DNA of 64,000 nucleotides. Source: Arachis hypogaea (Eukaryota > Streptophyta > Magnoliopsida > Fabales > Fabaceae). Location of the stretch: NCBI RefSeq assembly GCF_003086295.3, contig NC_092039.1:66049649-66113648 (forward strand), read 5' to 3'. The position numbers and the translations under genes are program-made. Of this stretch, positions 35,331 through 47,250 are shown piece after piece (positions within the stretch are counted from its first letter, which is position 1; the number at the start of each line of letters is the position of its first letter). The notes below the pieces were generated by a model that did not search any database, was not told the DNA's origin, and worked only from the letters and a program-made list of their open reading frames with translations.

Positions 35331-36842
35331 AGTTTTTGGCGCCGTTGCCGGGGATTGTTGAGTTTGGACAACTGACGGTTCATCTTGTTGCTTAGATTAG
35401 GCATTTTTCTTCAGAGTTCTTAAGAATGAATTCTAGTGTTTTAAGGTGATGTTCTTATCATCACCAAAGCTGATTTAGCTCTTGAATGCAATGTCCTGCT
35501 GAAGCTTGGCTAGCCATGTCTAATTCCTTTAGACTGAAGCTTTAGACTAACATTGCATGATTCCTGGAATTCTCATTAAGAATTTTGATATCTTTATTTT
35601 CTTTTCCACTTAATTTTTGAAAAATCCAAAAAAATTACAAAATCATAAAAATAAAAAATATCTTATGTTTCTTGTTGAGTCTAGTGTCTCATTTTAAGTT
35701 TGGTGTCAATTGCATGTTTCTATTCTTCTTGCATTCATGCATGTGTCTTCATTAATCTTCAAGTTGTTCTTGATGATTTCCTTGTTCTGATCTTTAAATT
35801 CTCTTGTCTTGAGTGTTTTGTTGTTTTTCATATGCATTCTCATTTTGTTAGTGTCAATGGTATACAAACTGCTAAGTTTGGTGTCTTGCATGCATTGTTA
35901 TTTGATTTTAGTTACATTTTGATTATAAACAAATCCAAAAAAAAATTTTAATTTGTGTTTTTTCAAGTAAAAAATACAGAGAATTGAAGATTCAGAACAT
36001 ACAGCAGAGGAATTACACAGGAAAAGGCTGGGCGTTCAAAACGCCCAGTGAAGAAGGAAAACCCTGGTTGGGCGTTTAACGCCCAAAAGGGTAGTGTTTT
36101 GGGCGTTAAACGCCCAGAATGGATACCATTGTGGGCATTTAACGCCAGGATGGCACAAAAGGGAAGATTCTGTTTTTAATTCAAATTTTTTCAGGTTTTC
36201 AAAATTTTTCAAAATCAAATCTTTTTCAAATCATATCTTTTCAATCATATATTTTCAAAATCAATTTCTTTCCATTTTCAAAAATACTTGCTAACAATTA
36301 ATGATTTGATTCAACAATTCAAGTATGTTGCCTTTTCTATTGAGAAAGGTTTAATGTTTGAATCATATCTTTTCTTGTTAGCCAAGTCATTAATTTTTAA
36401 AATCAAATCTTTTTTAAATTGTTTTTCAAATCATATCGTCTCAATCATATCTTTTTAAAACTATATCTTTTCAATCGTATATTTTTCTCACATCTTTTTT
36501 AAAATAGTTTTCAATCATATCTTGTTGATTTCTAATTTCAAAATCTTTTTCAAAAATCACTTGATTTCTTTTTCCACTCTTAAGTTTTTGAAAATCAATT
36601 AGTGTTTTTCAAAATGTTTTTAAAATCTTTTACTTAATTTTCGAAAATTTCTTCCCCTTTTCTCACATCCTTCTATTTATGGACTAACACTCCTCCTTAA
36701 TGCATAATTCGAACTCCATCTTTCTTGATAAGTTCGAATTCTTCTACCTCTTCCTTCTATTTTTCTTTTCCTCTGACACTTCAAGGAATCTCTATACTGT
36801 GACATAGAGGATTCCAAACTTTCTTGTTCTCTTCTCTTTCAT
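35331..36842 (+). other. Leader of E: tRNA-Asp primer site, palindromes, no ORF
   Basis: TGGCGCCGTTGCCGGGGAT at 35337-35355 is the exact complement of the plant tRNA-Asp 3' end as I know it. TAAGTTTGGTGT recurs at about 35694 and 35874. Palindrome words GGGCGTTTAACGCCC lie at 36028-36150. The last 700 bp is T-rich (TTTTCAAATCAT words). The gag ATG follows at 36843. Confidence 0.8.
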
Positions 36843-39191
36843 ATGAGCAGGAGCAAAGATAAAAGCATTCTTGTTGAGGCTAACCCTGAACCTGAAAGGA
36901 CCTTGAAGCGAAAGCTAAGAGAAGCTAAGGCACAACTCTCTGTAGAGGACCTAACAGAAATCTTCAAACAAGAAGAAGACATGGCAGCCGAAAACAACAA
37001 CAATGCCAACAATGCAAGGAAGGTGCTGGGTGACTTTACTGCACCTACTCCCGACTTCTATGGGAGAAGCATCTCTATCCCTGCCATTGGAGCAAACAAC
37101 TTTGAGCTTAAGCCTCAATTAGTTTCTCTGATGCAACAGAATTGCAAGTTCCATGGACTTCCATTGGAAGATCCTCATCAGTTTTTAGCTGAGTTCTTGC
37201 AAATCTGTGACACTGTCAAGACTAATGGGGTTGACCCTGAGGTCTACAGACTTATGCTATTCCCTTTTGCTGAAAGAGATAGAGCTAGGATATGGTTGGA
37301 CTCACAACCTAAAGAAAGACTGAACTCTTGGGAAAAGCTAGTTAATGCCTTCTTGGCAAAGTTCTTTCCACATCAAAAATTGAGTAAGCTTAGAGTGGAA
37401 GTCCAAGCCTTCAGACAGAAGGAAGGTGAATCCCTCTATGAAGCTTGGGAAAGATACAAACAATTGATCAGAAAGTGCCCTTCTGACATGCTTTCTGGAT
37501 GGAGCATCATAGGTATCTTCTATGATGGTCTGTCTGAACTGTCCAAGATGTCTTTGGATAGCTCTGCTGGAGGATCTCTTCATCTGAAGAAGACGCCTGC
37601 AGAAGCTCAAGAACTAATTGAAATGGTTGCAAATAACCAATTCATGTACACTTCTGAAAGGAATCCTGTGAACAATGGGACAAATCAGAAGAAATGAGTT
37701 CTTGAGATTGATACTCTAAATGCCATATTGGCTCAGAACAAAATATTGATTCAGCAAGTCAATATGATTTCTCAAAGTCTGTCTGGAATGCAAGCTGCAC
37801 CAGGCAGTACTAAGGATGCTTCATCTGAAGAAGAAGCTTATGATCCTGAGAACCCTTCAATGGAAGAGGTGAATTACATGGGAGAACCCTATGGAAACAC
37901 CTATAATTCTTCATGGAGAAATCATCCAAATCTCTCATGGAAGGATCAACAGAGACCTCAACAAGGTTTCAACAACAATAATGGTGGAAGAAACAGGTTT
38001 AGCAATGGCAAGCCTTTTCCATCATCTTCTCAGCAACAAACAGAGAATTCTAAGCAGAGCCATTCTGACTTAGCAACCATGGTCTCTGATCTAATCAAAA
38101 CCACTCAAAGTTTCATGACTGAAACAAGGTCCTCCATTAGAAACTTGGAGGCACAAGTGGGACAGCTGAGCAAGAAAATTACTGAACTCCCTCTTAGTAC
38201 TCTTCCAAGCAATACAGAAGAGAATCTAAAAGGAGAATGCAAGGCCATTAACATGACCCACATGGCCGAACTTGGAGAGGAGGAAGAGGCAGAGATTGCC
38301 ACTGAGGAAAACCTCAATGGATGTCCACTGGCCTCCAATGAGTTCTCTAATGAGGAACAATGGGAATCTGAGGCTCACACAGAGACCATAGAGATTCCAT
38401 TGGATTTACTTCTACCATTCATGAGCTCTGATGAGTATTCTTCCTCTGAAGAGGATGAGTATGTCACTGAAGAGCAAGCTGCTAAATACCTTGGAGCAAT
38501 CATGAAGCTAAATGACAAGTTATTTGGTAATGAGACTTGGGAGGATGGACCCCCTTTGCTCACCAAAGAATTGGATGACTTGTTTAGGCAGAAACTACCT
38601 CAAAAGAGACAGGACCCTGGGAAGTTCTCAATACCTTGTATCATAGGCACCATGACCTTTAAGATGGCTCTGTGTGACCTACAGTCAAGCATAAACCTCA
38701 TGCCTCTCTCTGTAATGGAGAAGCTAGGGATCTTTGAGGTACAAGCTGCAAGAATCTCACTAGAGATGGCAGACAATTCAAGAAAACAAGCTTATGGGCT
38801 TGTAGAGGATGTTCTGGTAAAGATTGATGACCATTACATCCCTGCTGATTTCATAGTCCTAGAAACTGGGAAGTGCATGGATGAATCCATCATCCTTGGC
38901 AGACCCTTCCTAGCCACAGCAAAGGCTGTGATTGATGTGGACAGAGGAGAATTGATCATTCAAGTGAATGAAGAATCCTTTGTGTTTAAGGCTCAAGGAT
39001 ATCCCTCTGTCACCATGGAGAGGAAGCATGAAGAGCTTCTCTCAAAACAGAGTCAAACAGAGCCCCCACAGTCAAACTCTAAGATTGGTGTTGGGATGCC
39101 ACAACCAAATTCTAAGTTTGGTGTTGAACCCCCACATTCAAACTCTAAGTTTGGTATTGGGAAGTTCCAATATTGCTCTGAGTATCTGTGA
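36843..39191 (+). pseudogene. gag: gag-protease of element E, one in-frame stop
   Basis: One frame of about 783 codons broken only by a TGA at 37695-37697. Gag: charged N-terminus, then the capsid-like Retrotrans_gag region (about residues 140-235: YRLMLFPFAERDRARIWLD, LRVEVQAFRQKEGESLYEAW, CPSDMLSGWSIIGIFYDGL). A Gln/Asn-rich stretch (RPQQGFNNNNGGRNRFSN) replaces any CCHC knuckle; none is visible. Protease core: ALCDLQSSINLMP (Asp at about residue 612, where Gly of the D-S/T-G-like triad is Gln) and SIILGRPFLATAKAVIDVDRG. The C-terminus has three near-tandem copies of SNSK(I/F)G(V/I)G, encoded by TCTAAGTTTGGTGT-like repeats. Ends EYL-stop where RT would begin in autonomous relatives. Confidence 0.88.
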
Positions 39192-40067
39192 GGCTCCATG
39201 AGAGCCCACTGTCAAGCTACTGACATTAAAGAAGCGCTTGTTGGGAGGCAACCCAATGTTATATTTATCTAATTTTCCTTTGTTATTTTATGTTTTCTGT
39301 AGGTTGATGATCATGGGAAGTAACAAAATCAGTTGAAAAAGCAAAAACAGAATGAAAAACAGAAAGAAAAATAGCACACCCTGGAGGAAGACCTTGCTGG
39401 CGTTTAAACGCCAGTAAGGGCAGCAAATGGGCGTTTAACGCCCAGTCTGGCACCATTCTGAGCGTTTAACGCCAGAAAGGGGCACAAGACTGGCGTTAAA
39501 CACCAGGAAAGGGCAAGAAGCTGGTGTTAAACACCAGAAATGCGCACCAGCCCGGTGTTTAATGCCAGAATTGGCATAGAGAGCATTTTTGCTCGCCACT
39601 TGGTGCAGGGATGACTTTTCCTTGACACCTCAGGATCTGTGGATCCCACAGGATCCCCACCTACCCCACCACTCTCTTTTCTTCACCCATTCACCAATCA
39701 CCTCAACACCTCTTCCCCAAAAACCCCTCACCTATCAAATCCCATCTTTCTCTTCACCACTCACATCCATCCTTCATAACATTCCACCTACCTCACCATT
39801 CAAATTCAAACCACTTTCCCTCCCAAACCCACCCTCACATAGCCGAACCTTACCCCTTTCTCCACTCCTATTTAAACCCATCTTTACCACCTCCTTTTCA
39901 CACAACCTAAACACTACTTCTCTCCCTTTGGCCAAACCACAAAGCCATCTCCTTCTCCTCTATTTCTTCTTCTTCCACTCTCTTCTTTCTTCTTTTGCTC
40001 GAGGACGAGCAAACCTTTTAAGTTTGGTGTGGTAAGAGCGTTGCTTTTTGTTTTTCCATAACCATTT
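39192..40067 (+). repeat. Pol-deletion scar, palindrome spacer and ORF3 leader (E)
   Basis: TTGTTGGGAGGCAACCCAA (about 39238-39256) forms a hairpin and marks the former end of pol. Palindrome words GGCGTTTAACGCC and decayed forms (GGTGTTAAACACC) at 39398-39575. Then a pyrimidine-rich leader, hairpin TTGCTCG-AGGA-CGAGCAA (39995-40012) and TAAGTTTGGTGT (40019-40030), 37 bases before ORF3. A 148-codon Pro/Ser/Leu ORF here (39589-40035) looks non-coding. Confidence 0.75.
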
Positions 40068-41192
40068 ATGGCATCCAAGGCCGGAGAAACCTCTAGAAAG
40101 AGGAAAGGGAAGGCAAAAGCTTCCACCTCTGAGTCATGAGAGATGGAGAGATTCATCTCAAGGGTGCATCAAGACCACTTCTATGAAGTTGTGGCCATGA
40201 AGAAGGTGATCCCCGAGATCCCTTTTAAACTCAAAAAGAGTGAATATCCGGAGATCCGACTTGAGATTCGAAGAAGAGGTTGGGAAGTTCTTACCAACCC
40301 CATTCAACAAGTCGGAATCTTAATGGTTCAAGAGTTCTATGCCAATGCATGATTCATCAAGAGCCATGATCAAAGTGTGAACCCGAACCCAAAGAATTGG
40401 CTTACAATGGTTCGGGGGAAATGCTTAGATTTTATTCTGGAAAATGTAAGGTTGGCATTCAACTTGCCCATGATGCAAGGAGATGAACACCCTTACACTA
40501 GAAGGGTCAACTTTGATCAAAGGTTGGACCAAGTCCTCATAGACATTTGTGAAGAGGGCGCTCAATGGAAGAGAGATTCAAGAGGGAAGCCGGTTCAACT
40601 AAGAAGGCATGACCTCAAGCCCGTGGCTAGGGGATAGTTGGAGTTTATCCAACGCTCAATCATTCCCACTAGCAACCGGTCTGAAGTTACTATAGACCGG
40701 GCCATCATGATTCATAGCATCATGATTGGAGAAGAAATAGAAGTTCATGAGGTTATAGCACAAGAACTTTATAAGGTGGCGGACAAGTCCTCTACCTTGG
40801 CAAGGTTAGCCTTTCCTCATCTTATTTGTCACCTCCGTTATTCAGTTGGAATTGAAATTGAGGGAGACACCCTCATTGATGAGGACAAGCCCATCACTAA
40901 GAAAAGGATGGAGCAAACAAGAGATCCCACTCATCATGAAATCCCTGAGATACCTCAAGGGATGCACTTTCCTCCACGAAACTATTGGGAGCAAATCAAC
41001 ACATCCCTAGGAGAATTGAGTTCCAACATGGGACAATTAAGGGTGGAGCACCAAGAACATTCCATCCTCCTCCATGAAATTAGAGAAGATCAAAGAATCA
41101 TGAGAGAGGAGCAACAGAGGCAAGGAAGAGACATTGAGGAGCTCAAGTACTCCATAAGATCTTCAAGAGGAAGAACAAGCCGCCATCACTAA
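40068..41192 (+). pseudogene. Accessory ORF3 of element E, three in-frame stops
   Basis: 375 codons from MASKAGETSRKRKGK to a TAA at 41190-41192, one frame throughout, broken at 40137-40139 (TGA), about 40350 (TGA) and 40635-40637 (TAG). The last two replace positions that are Trp in A's ORF3 (TGG to TGA/TAG), the signature of C-to-T decay. About half the residues are shared with A's ORF3 (RRRGWEVLTNPIQQVG, MVQEFYANA, PTSNRSEVTIDRAIMIHSIM, IDEDKPITKKRME), ending in a coiled-coil-like Gln/Glu/Arg helix. Function unknown; same PF20167-like family as A and C. Confidence 0.8.
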
Positions 41193-42089
41193 AGTGGACC
41201 CGTTCTTTAATCTCCTTGTTCCTTATTTTCCTGTTTTTCGAATTTTCATGCTTATGTTTATCTATGTTTGTGTCTTGTGATCATTAGTGTCTTAGTGTCT
41301 ATGCCATAAAGTTATGAATGTCCTATGAATCCATCACCTTTCTTAAATGAAAAAATTGTTCTTAATTGTAAAAGAGAAGAATTGCATGAATTTTGAATTT
41401 TATAACAGATTAATTATATTGATGTGGTGGCAATACTTTTGTTTTCTGAATGTATGCTTGAACAGTGCATATGTCTTTTGAATTTGTTGTTCATGAATGT
41501 TGGCTCTTGAAAGAATGATGAAAAAGGAGACATGTTACTGAGGATCTGAAAAATCATAAAAATGATTCTTGAAGCAAGAAAAAGCAGTGAATACAAAAAA
41601 AAAAGAGGGGGAGAAAAACAAAAAAAAAGAGAGAAAAAGAATAAAGTTGTGATCCAAGGCAAAAAGAGTGTGCTTAAGAACCATGGACACCTCTAATTGG
41701 GGGCTCTAGCAAAGCTGAGTCACAATCTGAATAGGTTCACCCAGTTATGTGTCTGTGGCATGTATGTATCCGGTGGTAATACTGGAAGACAGAGTGCTTT
41801 GGGCCACGGCCAAGACTCATAAAGTAGCTGTGTTCAAGAATCATCATACTTAGCTAGGAGAATCAATAACACTATCTGGATTCTAAGTTCCTATAGAAGC
41901 CAATCATTCTGAATTTCAAAGGATAGAGTGAGATGCCAAAACTGTTCAGAGGCAAAAAGCTAAAAGCCGCTCATCTAATTAATACTGATCTTCATATATG
42001 TTTTTGGAATTTATTGCATATTCTCTTCCTTTTTATCTTATTTGATTTTTAGTTGCTTGGGGACAAGCAACAATTTAAGTTTGGTGTTG
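41193..42089 (+). other. 3' untranslated region of E with hairpin/polypurine motif
   Basis: No gene. A purine-rich tract at about 41595-41640, then CCGGTGGTAATACTGG (about 41770). Hairpin TTGCTTG-GGGA-CAAGCAA at 42053-42070, TAAGTTTGGTGT at 42076-42087, then the LTR at 42090. Confidence 0.75.
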
Positions 42090-42830
42090 TGATGAGCGGA
42101 TAATTTATACGCTTTTTGGCATTGTTTTTAGTATGTTTTTAGTATGTTTTAGTTAGTTTTTATTATATTTTTATTAGTTTTTAGTTAAAATTCACTTTTC
42201 TCGACTTTACTATGAGTTTGTGTGTTTTTCTATGATTTCAGGTATTTTTTGGCTGAAATTGAGGGACCTGAGCAAAAATCTGATTCAGAGGCTGAAAAGG
42301 ACTGTAGATGCTGTTGGATTCTGACCTCCCTGCACTCGAAGTGGATTTTCTGGAGCTACAGAAGCCCAATAGGCACGCTCTCAACGTCGTTGGAAAGTAG
42401 ACATCCTGGGCTTTCTAGCAATGTATAATAGTCTATACTTTTCCCGATATTTGATGGCCTAAACTGGCGTTCCAAATCAGCTCAAAACTGCCCGGCGTTA
42501 AACGCCGAAACTGGCACAAGAATGGGAGTTAAACGCCCAAACTGGCACAAAAGCTGGCGTTTAACTCCAAGAAAAGTCTCTACACATGAAAGCTTCAATG
42601 CTCAGCCCAAGCACACACCAAGTGGGCCCGAAAGTGGATTTTTATGTCATTTACTCATCTCTGTAAACCCTAAGTTACTAGTTCTCTACAAATAGAATCT
42701 TTTGCTATTGTATTTTCATCTTTCGATCACTTTAGATCTTAGATCAGATCTTGGTTCTTCTGGTTCCCTCTCTGGGGCCGAAGCCAATGATCACTATTAT
42801 CACTTATGTATTTTCAATGGTGGAGTTTCT
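42090..42830 (+). repeat. 3' LTR of E, truncated
   Basis: Matches the first 741 bp of the 5' LTR, up to TGGAGTTTCT. Then the sequence switches to the gag-protease linker of element F on the opposite strand. The loss removes R/U5 and the outer TSD. Confidence 0.88.
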
Positions 42831-44132
42831 GAGGATAAGGCATCTTGGCTTTATACTCTTCAACCTTAGTTGCTGCAGGTTTATTACCTACAGAAGTGGT
42901 TGGAGAAGCCTTCTTAGAGGGGTTACTATCAGCACTCTCAGGTGTTTGATTCCTTATTGGCATTTGAACGCCAGGATTGGGTGAGGAATGGGCATTTAAC
43001 GCCAACTTTCCCCCCTTTTTTGGCGTTTGAATGCCAGAACTGGGCAAGGAATGGGCGTTTAACGCGAACCTTCCCCCCCCCCCCTTTATGGCGTTTGAAC
43101 GCCAGGAGTATTCCTCTCTGGTCTCTTACTGTCCTCAGAGGGATTTTGGGCAGTGGTTTGGTTATCCTCTGTCAGTTGTTCCTTTCTTAGCTTTTTGCTA
43201 CTTTGAGCAGTGTTATTCAATGTCTTCCCACTCCTCAGTTGAACTGCTTGGCATTCTTCTGTTATCTGTTTAGATAACTGCTGTTTTGTCTGATTCAACT
43301 GTGATTCTATATTCTTGTTAGCAATTTTGGTTTCTTGGAGCATCTCTTTGAATTCTGCTAACTGTTTTGTCATCAGGAGTAATTGCTGATTAAGCTCAAC
43401 AACCTGTTTTTGAGGATTAGGATCAGTAGTTACTGCCATGGCTTCTTCTTTTGTAGAGGGCTCACTGCTAGAGTACAAATATTGATTTCTAGCAACAGTA
43501 TCTATGAGCTCTTGAGCCTCTTCAATTGTCTTCCTCATATGTATAGATCCACCAGCTGAGTGGTCTAGAGACATCTGAGCTTTTTCTGTAAGCCCATAGT
43601 AGAAGATGTCTAACTGTACCCACTCTGAAAACATTTCAGAGGGGCATTTTCTTAGCATACCTCTGTACCTCTCCCAGGCATTATAAAGGGATTCATTATC
43701 CTCTTGTTTAAAGCCTTGGATGTCCAGCCTTACCTGTGTCATCCTTTTTGGAGGGTAAAATTGATTCAGGAATTTGTCTGATAACTGTCTCCATGTTTTT
43801 ATGCTTGCTGTGGGTTGGTTATTTAACCACCTCTTAGCTTGATCTTTTACAGCAAATGGAAACAGTAATAATCTGTAGACATCCTGATCCACCTCTTTAT
43901 CACGTACTGTGTTAGCAATTTATAAGAACTGTGCCAGAAACTTAGTAGGTTCTTCCTGTGAAAGACCGGAATACTGGCAGTTTTACTGCACCATGATAAT
44001 GAGTTGAGGGTTTAGCTCAAAGCTGCTTGCTTTAATGGGAGGTAAACAGATGCTACTCCCATATGCAGCTGTGATGGGGTTAGCATATGACCCCAGAGTC
44101 CTTCTGGACTGCTCAATTCCACTTAGGTCCAT
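42831..44132 (-). pseudogene. gag: gag of element F with palindromes inside the coding region
   Basis: Start MDLSGIEQSRRTLGS at 44132. The capsid-like region is clear (VYRLLLFPFAVKDQAKRWL, LDIQGFKQEDNESLYNAWER, LRKCPSEMFSEWVQLDIFYY). A Gln/Lys-rich coiled-coil-like segment follows, then VQLRSGKTL. Two stops (about 43986 and 43921) lie upstream of the long frame. The frame shifts at a run of 12 C (about 43074-43085). At 42958-43105 three GGCGTTTGAACGCC-type palindromes are part of the reading frame, each read as PGVQ(T/M)P or a neighbour. The gene stops at the junction with E. Confidence 0.82.
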
Positions 44133-44163
44133 GATGGAGAAAGGGAGATGATGTGGATATTAT

Positions 44164-44201
<38 letters not shown>

Positions 44202-44627
44202 CGTTTTTAATTAAAAATGACTGAAAATAATAAAATAAATGGAAAAGAAAATAAAGTAAAATTTTGAAAACTAAAAGAAAATAAAATCAAAGCAAATTGA
44301 AAACTAAATCAATTAATTAATTAAAAAGATTTTGGAATTAGCAATTAAAAAGATATGATTGAAAATTATTTTGAAAAAGATTTGATTTTTCAAATGAGGA
44401 AAGAGAAAAACAACAAAACGACACCAAACTTAAAATTTTTAGAAAATCAAACACAAATTTTCCAAAATTTAAAGAAAAACACAAAGAAGACACCAAACTT
44501 AAAATATGAAACTAAACTCAAATAAAAGACTCTAAACCAACAAAAATAAAACAGTCCTAATCTAAGCAACAAGATACACCGTCAGTTGTCCAAACTCGAA
44601 CAATTCCCGGCAACTACGCCAAAAACT
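44133..44627 (-). other. Leader of F with (TA)n tract and primer site
   Basis: TA microsatellite at about 44163-44198. ACACCAAACTTA (the motif in minus sense) occurs twice (about 44423, 44490). The primer site, minus sense TGGCGTAGTTGCCGGGAATT (44621-44602), differs from the tRNA-Asp complement at several positions. No ORF. Confidence 0.7.
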
Positions 44628-46148
44628 TGGTGCACAAAATTGCAATCACACTCTTGCAATTCCGCACAACTAACCAGCAAGTGCAATGGGTCATCCAAGT
44701 AATACCTTACGTGAGTAAGGGTCGATCCCACGGAGATTGTCGGCTTGAAGCAAGCTATGGTTATCTTGTAACTCTTAGTCAGGATATCAATAATTCTCAG
44801 GTTTAATTGTGAAGAGTAAAAGAACATGAAAAAAATACTTGTTTTGCAGTAATGGAGAACAGGTTGAGGTTTTGGAGATGCTCTATCTTCTGAATCTCTG
44901 CTTTCCTACTGTCTTCTTCTTCATGCACGCAAGGCTCCTTCCATGGCAAGCTGTATGTAGGGTTTCACTGTTTTCAATGGCTACCTCCCATCCTCTCAGT
45001 GAAAATGTTTAACGCGCTCTGTCACAGCACGGCTAATCATCTGTCGGTTCTCAATCAGGTTGGAATAGAATCCAGTGATTCTTTTGCGTCTGTCACTAAC
45101 ACCCAGCCTTCAGGAGTTTGAAGCTCGTCACAGTCATTCAATCCTTGAATCCTACTCAGAATACCACAGACAAGGTTTAGACCTTCCGGATTCTCTTGAA
45201 TGCCGCCATCAATTATAGCTTATACCACGAAGATTCTGATTAAGGAATCCAAGAGATATTCACTCAATCTAAAGTAGAACGGAGGTGGTTGTCAGGCACA
45301 CGTTCATAGGTGAGAATGATGATGAGTGTCACGGATCATCACATTCATCAAGTTGAAGAACAAGTGATATCTTAGAATAGAAGCAAGCGTGATTGAATGA
45401 AAAATAGTAGTAATTGCATTAATCCATCAAGACACAGCAGAGCTCCTCACCCCCAAACATGGGGTTTAGAGACTCATGCCATAGAAGATACAATAAGAAA
45501 CGTGTAATGTGTCATGAGGTAAAGATACAATGTCAAAAGGTCCTATTAATAGTGAACTAGTAACCTAGGGTATACAGAAATGAGTAAATGACGTAAAAAT
45601 CCACTTCTGGGGTCCACCTGGTATGTGCTTGGGCTGAGCATTGAAGCTTTCATGTGTAGAGACTTTTCCTGGAGTTAAACGCCAGCTTTTGTGCCAGTTT
45701 GGGCGTTTAACTCCAATTTTTGTGATAGTTCCAGCGTTAAACGCTGGGAATTCTGAAGCTGATTTGCAACGCCGGTTTGGGCCATCAAATCTCAAGAAAA
45801 TTATGGACTTTATACATTGCTAGAAAGCCCAGGATGTCTACTTTTCAAGGCATTTGAGAGCGCACCAATTGGGCTTCTGTAGCTCCAAAAAATCCACTTT
45901 GAGTGCAGGGAGGTCAGAATCCAACAGCATCTGTAGTCCTTTTTCAGCCTCTAAATCAGATTTTTGCTCAGGTCCCTCAATTTCAGCCAGAAATTACCTG
46001 AAATCACAGAAAAACACACAAACTCATAGGAAAGCCCAGAAAAGTGAATTTTAAATAAAAACTAAAAAAAACATACTAAAACTAACTAAAATGTACTAAA
46101 AACATACTAAAAACAGTGCCAAAAAGCGTATAAATTATCCGCTCATCA
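44628..46148 (-). repeat. 5' LTR of F
   Basis: 1521 bp on the minus strand, TGATGAGCGG (46148) to TGTGCACCA (44628). Palindrome words GGCGTTTAACTCC and GCGTTAAACGC at about 45675-45740. Somewhat divergent between about 45440 and 45560 compared with E's LTR. Confidence 0.9.
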
Positions 46149-47025
46149 TGGGTCTATGAAGCTCATAGAGGAAATTGTTACCCACTCAATTTGTCCTTAG
46201 TTGGGAGTTGCTTCCTCAGCCACTTCTTCCTTCTCCTCCCTATCACTCAAGTAATAACAATGAGGTTGTGAGAAGTCTACCTCGATGTCTCTATCAAACT
46301 TTATGGGAAGAGGCTCACTAGGATCATTGACGGGATTGACCAAGGAGGACAAAAGTCACCAATGATGGAATCCTCATCTTGATCAATCTCTCTCAATTCT
46401 CCCTCTCTCTCCTTCAGTTCACATACTCCCCTTTCTTCCTCTTGTTGCACTTCAAGCTCTAACTCTTCCTCTTTTCCTTGAGGCTCCATGTTATCCTCCT
46501 TTCTACACTCCTTCATTTCTCCTCCATATTCCTCAAAGGGAATGTCTTGATTGCTTGAGCGTAGTGACGCTAGGAGGTTTACCGCTTCGGCTATGGTAGC
46601 CATGAATTCCCCTTACTTCCTTTGAAATCCTTCTTGCTCTTGAAAGAATGCTTGAAGGTATTGTTCTTCTTGTGGCAAGGGTTGGAAAATTTCACAATTT
46701 GGTGGAAGAGAAGGTTCAAAGGTTGGGAGAAAGGTTGTGTAGTTGAAGGTGTGTCATGTGGGTGGGGATATTGAGGTGGTGTATAAGGGGGTGATGGTTC
46801 ATATGGTTGGTACCAAGGTGTATAGACATTTTTATTCCATGGAGGTCTATGGTATGGCGCTTGAAGGTTTGGTAGTTGAGGGTTGTGTATGGGGTATCTT
46901 TGGGTTTGATACTCACATAGGGAAAAGTGTGGGGAAGGGTTTTTCTCGTTGTAGTATGGGGAAGATTGCTCCTCCCTCCATCCCTTCTCCCATTTCTTAA
47001 TACAATCCCAATTTAAGTTCATCAT
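46149..47025 (-). pseudogene. Gag-like / unknown ORF of element D, interrupted by F
   Basis: Begins MMNLNWDCIKKWEKGWREEQ at 47025. It has a striking Pro/Tyr/His-rich stretch (YHRPPWNKNVYTPWYQPYEP, YTPPQYPHPHD), a basic KHSFKSKKDFK segment, then in another frame FMATIAEAVNLLASLRSSN and a long acidic tract (KEEELELEVQQEEE). A final piece reads LPIKFDRDIEVDFSQPHCYY and EWVTISSMSF in a third frame before F cuts it at 46148. I have seen similar retroelement-borne proteins in legumes but cannot name a domain. At least two frameshifts. No RT or integrase seen anywhere in D. Confidence 0.6.
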
Positions 47026-47250
47026 ACCCTACAAAACAATCACAACTAAGCTCCAAGCAACAAAGGTGATATCTCATAAAGAAAGTAAGAAATAAAAGCA
47101 AAAGACATTAACAAACAAGAAAAATAAACACCCAAATATTAACAAAAAAAAACCAAACAACCAAAAATTAAGATATTTACACTATCAACATATTTACAAC
47201 AGCCTAAGATATAACACCAATTACATTCCCCTGCAACGGCGCTAAAACCT
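47026..47250 (-). other. Leader of D with tRNA-Asp-type primer site
   Basis: Minus sense TAGCGCCGTTGCAGGGGAAT (47244-47225), six bases inside the LTR end, matches the tRNA-Asp complement with a few changes. Remainder AT-rich, no ORF. Confidence 0.65.

Larger units (their letters stand above)
33691..42830 (+). mobile_element. Non-autonomous LTR retrotransposon E (gag-protease plus ORF3, no pol)
   Basis: 5' LTR 33691-35330, perfect tRNA-Asp primer site, leader, gag-protease (36843-39191), palindrome spacer, ORF3 (40068-41192), 3' untranslated region, hairpin/polypurine motif and a 3' LTR cut at 42830. RT, RNase H and integrase are wholly absent: just after protease comes CGCTTGTTGGGAGGCAACCC, the sequence that follows pol in relatives. 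So pol was removed cleanly and E would depend on a partner such as A's family. Inserted into the 3' LTR of D; right TSD lost. Confidence 0.88.
42831..46148 (-). mobile_element. LTR retrotransposon F (5' half only)
   Basis: Minus-strand: 5' LTR 46148-44628, degenerate tRNA-Asp primer site, AT-rich leader, gag (44132 down). It ends at 42831 in the PYPQ linker just before protease. Inserted in the ORF of D at 46148/46149. Its 3' half, with part of E, was lost in the E/F junction. Confidence 0.82.

Noticed and set aside
39589..40035. 148-codon Pro/Ser/Leu-rich ORF before ORF3 of E
   Set aside because: Pyrimidine-rich leader; no counterpart frame in A and no domain-like composition.
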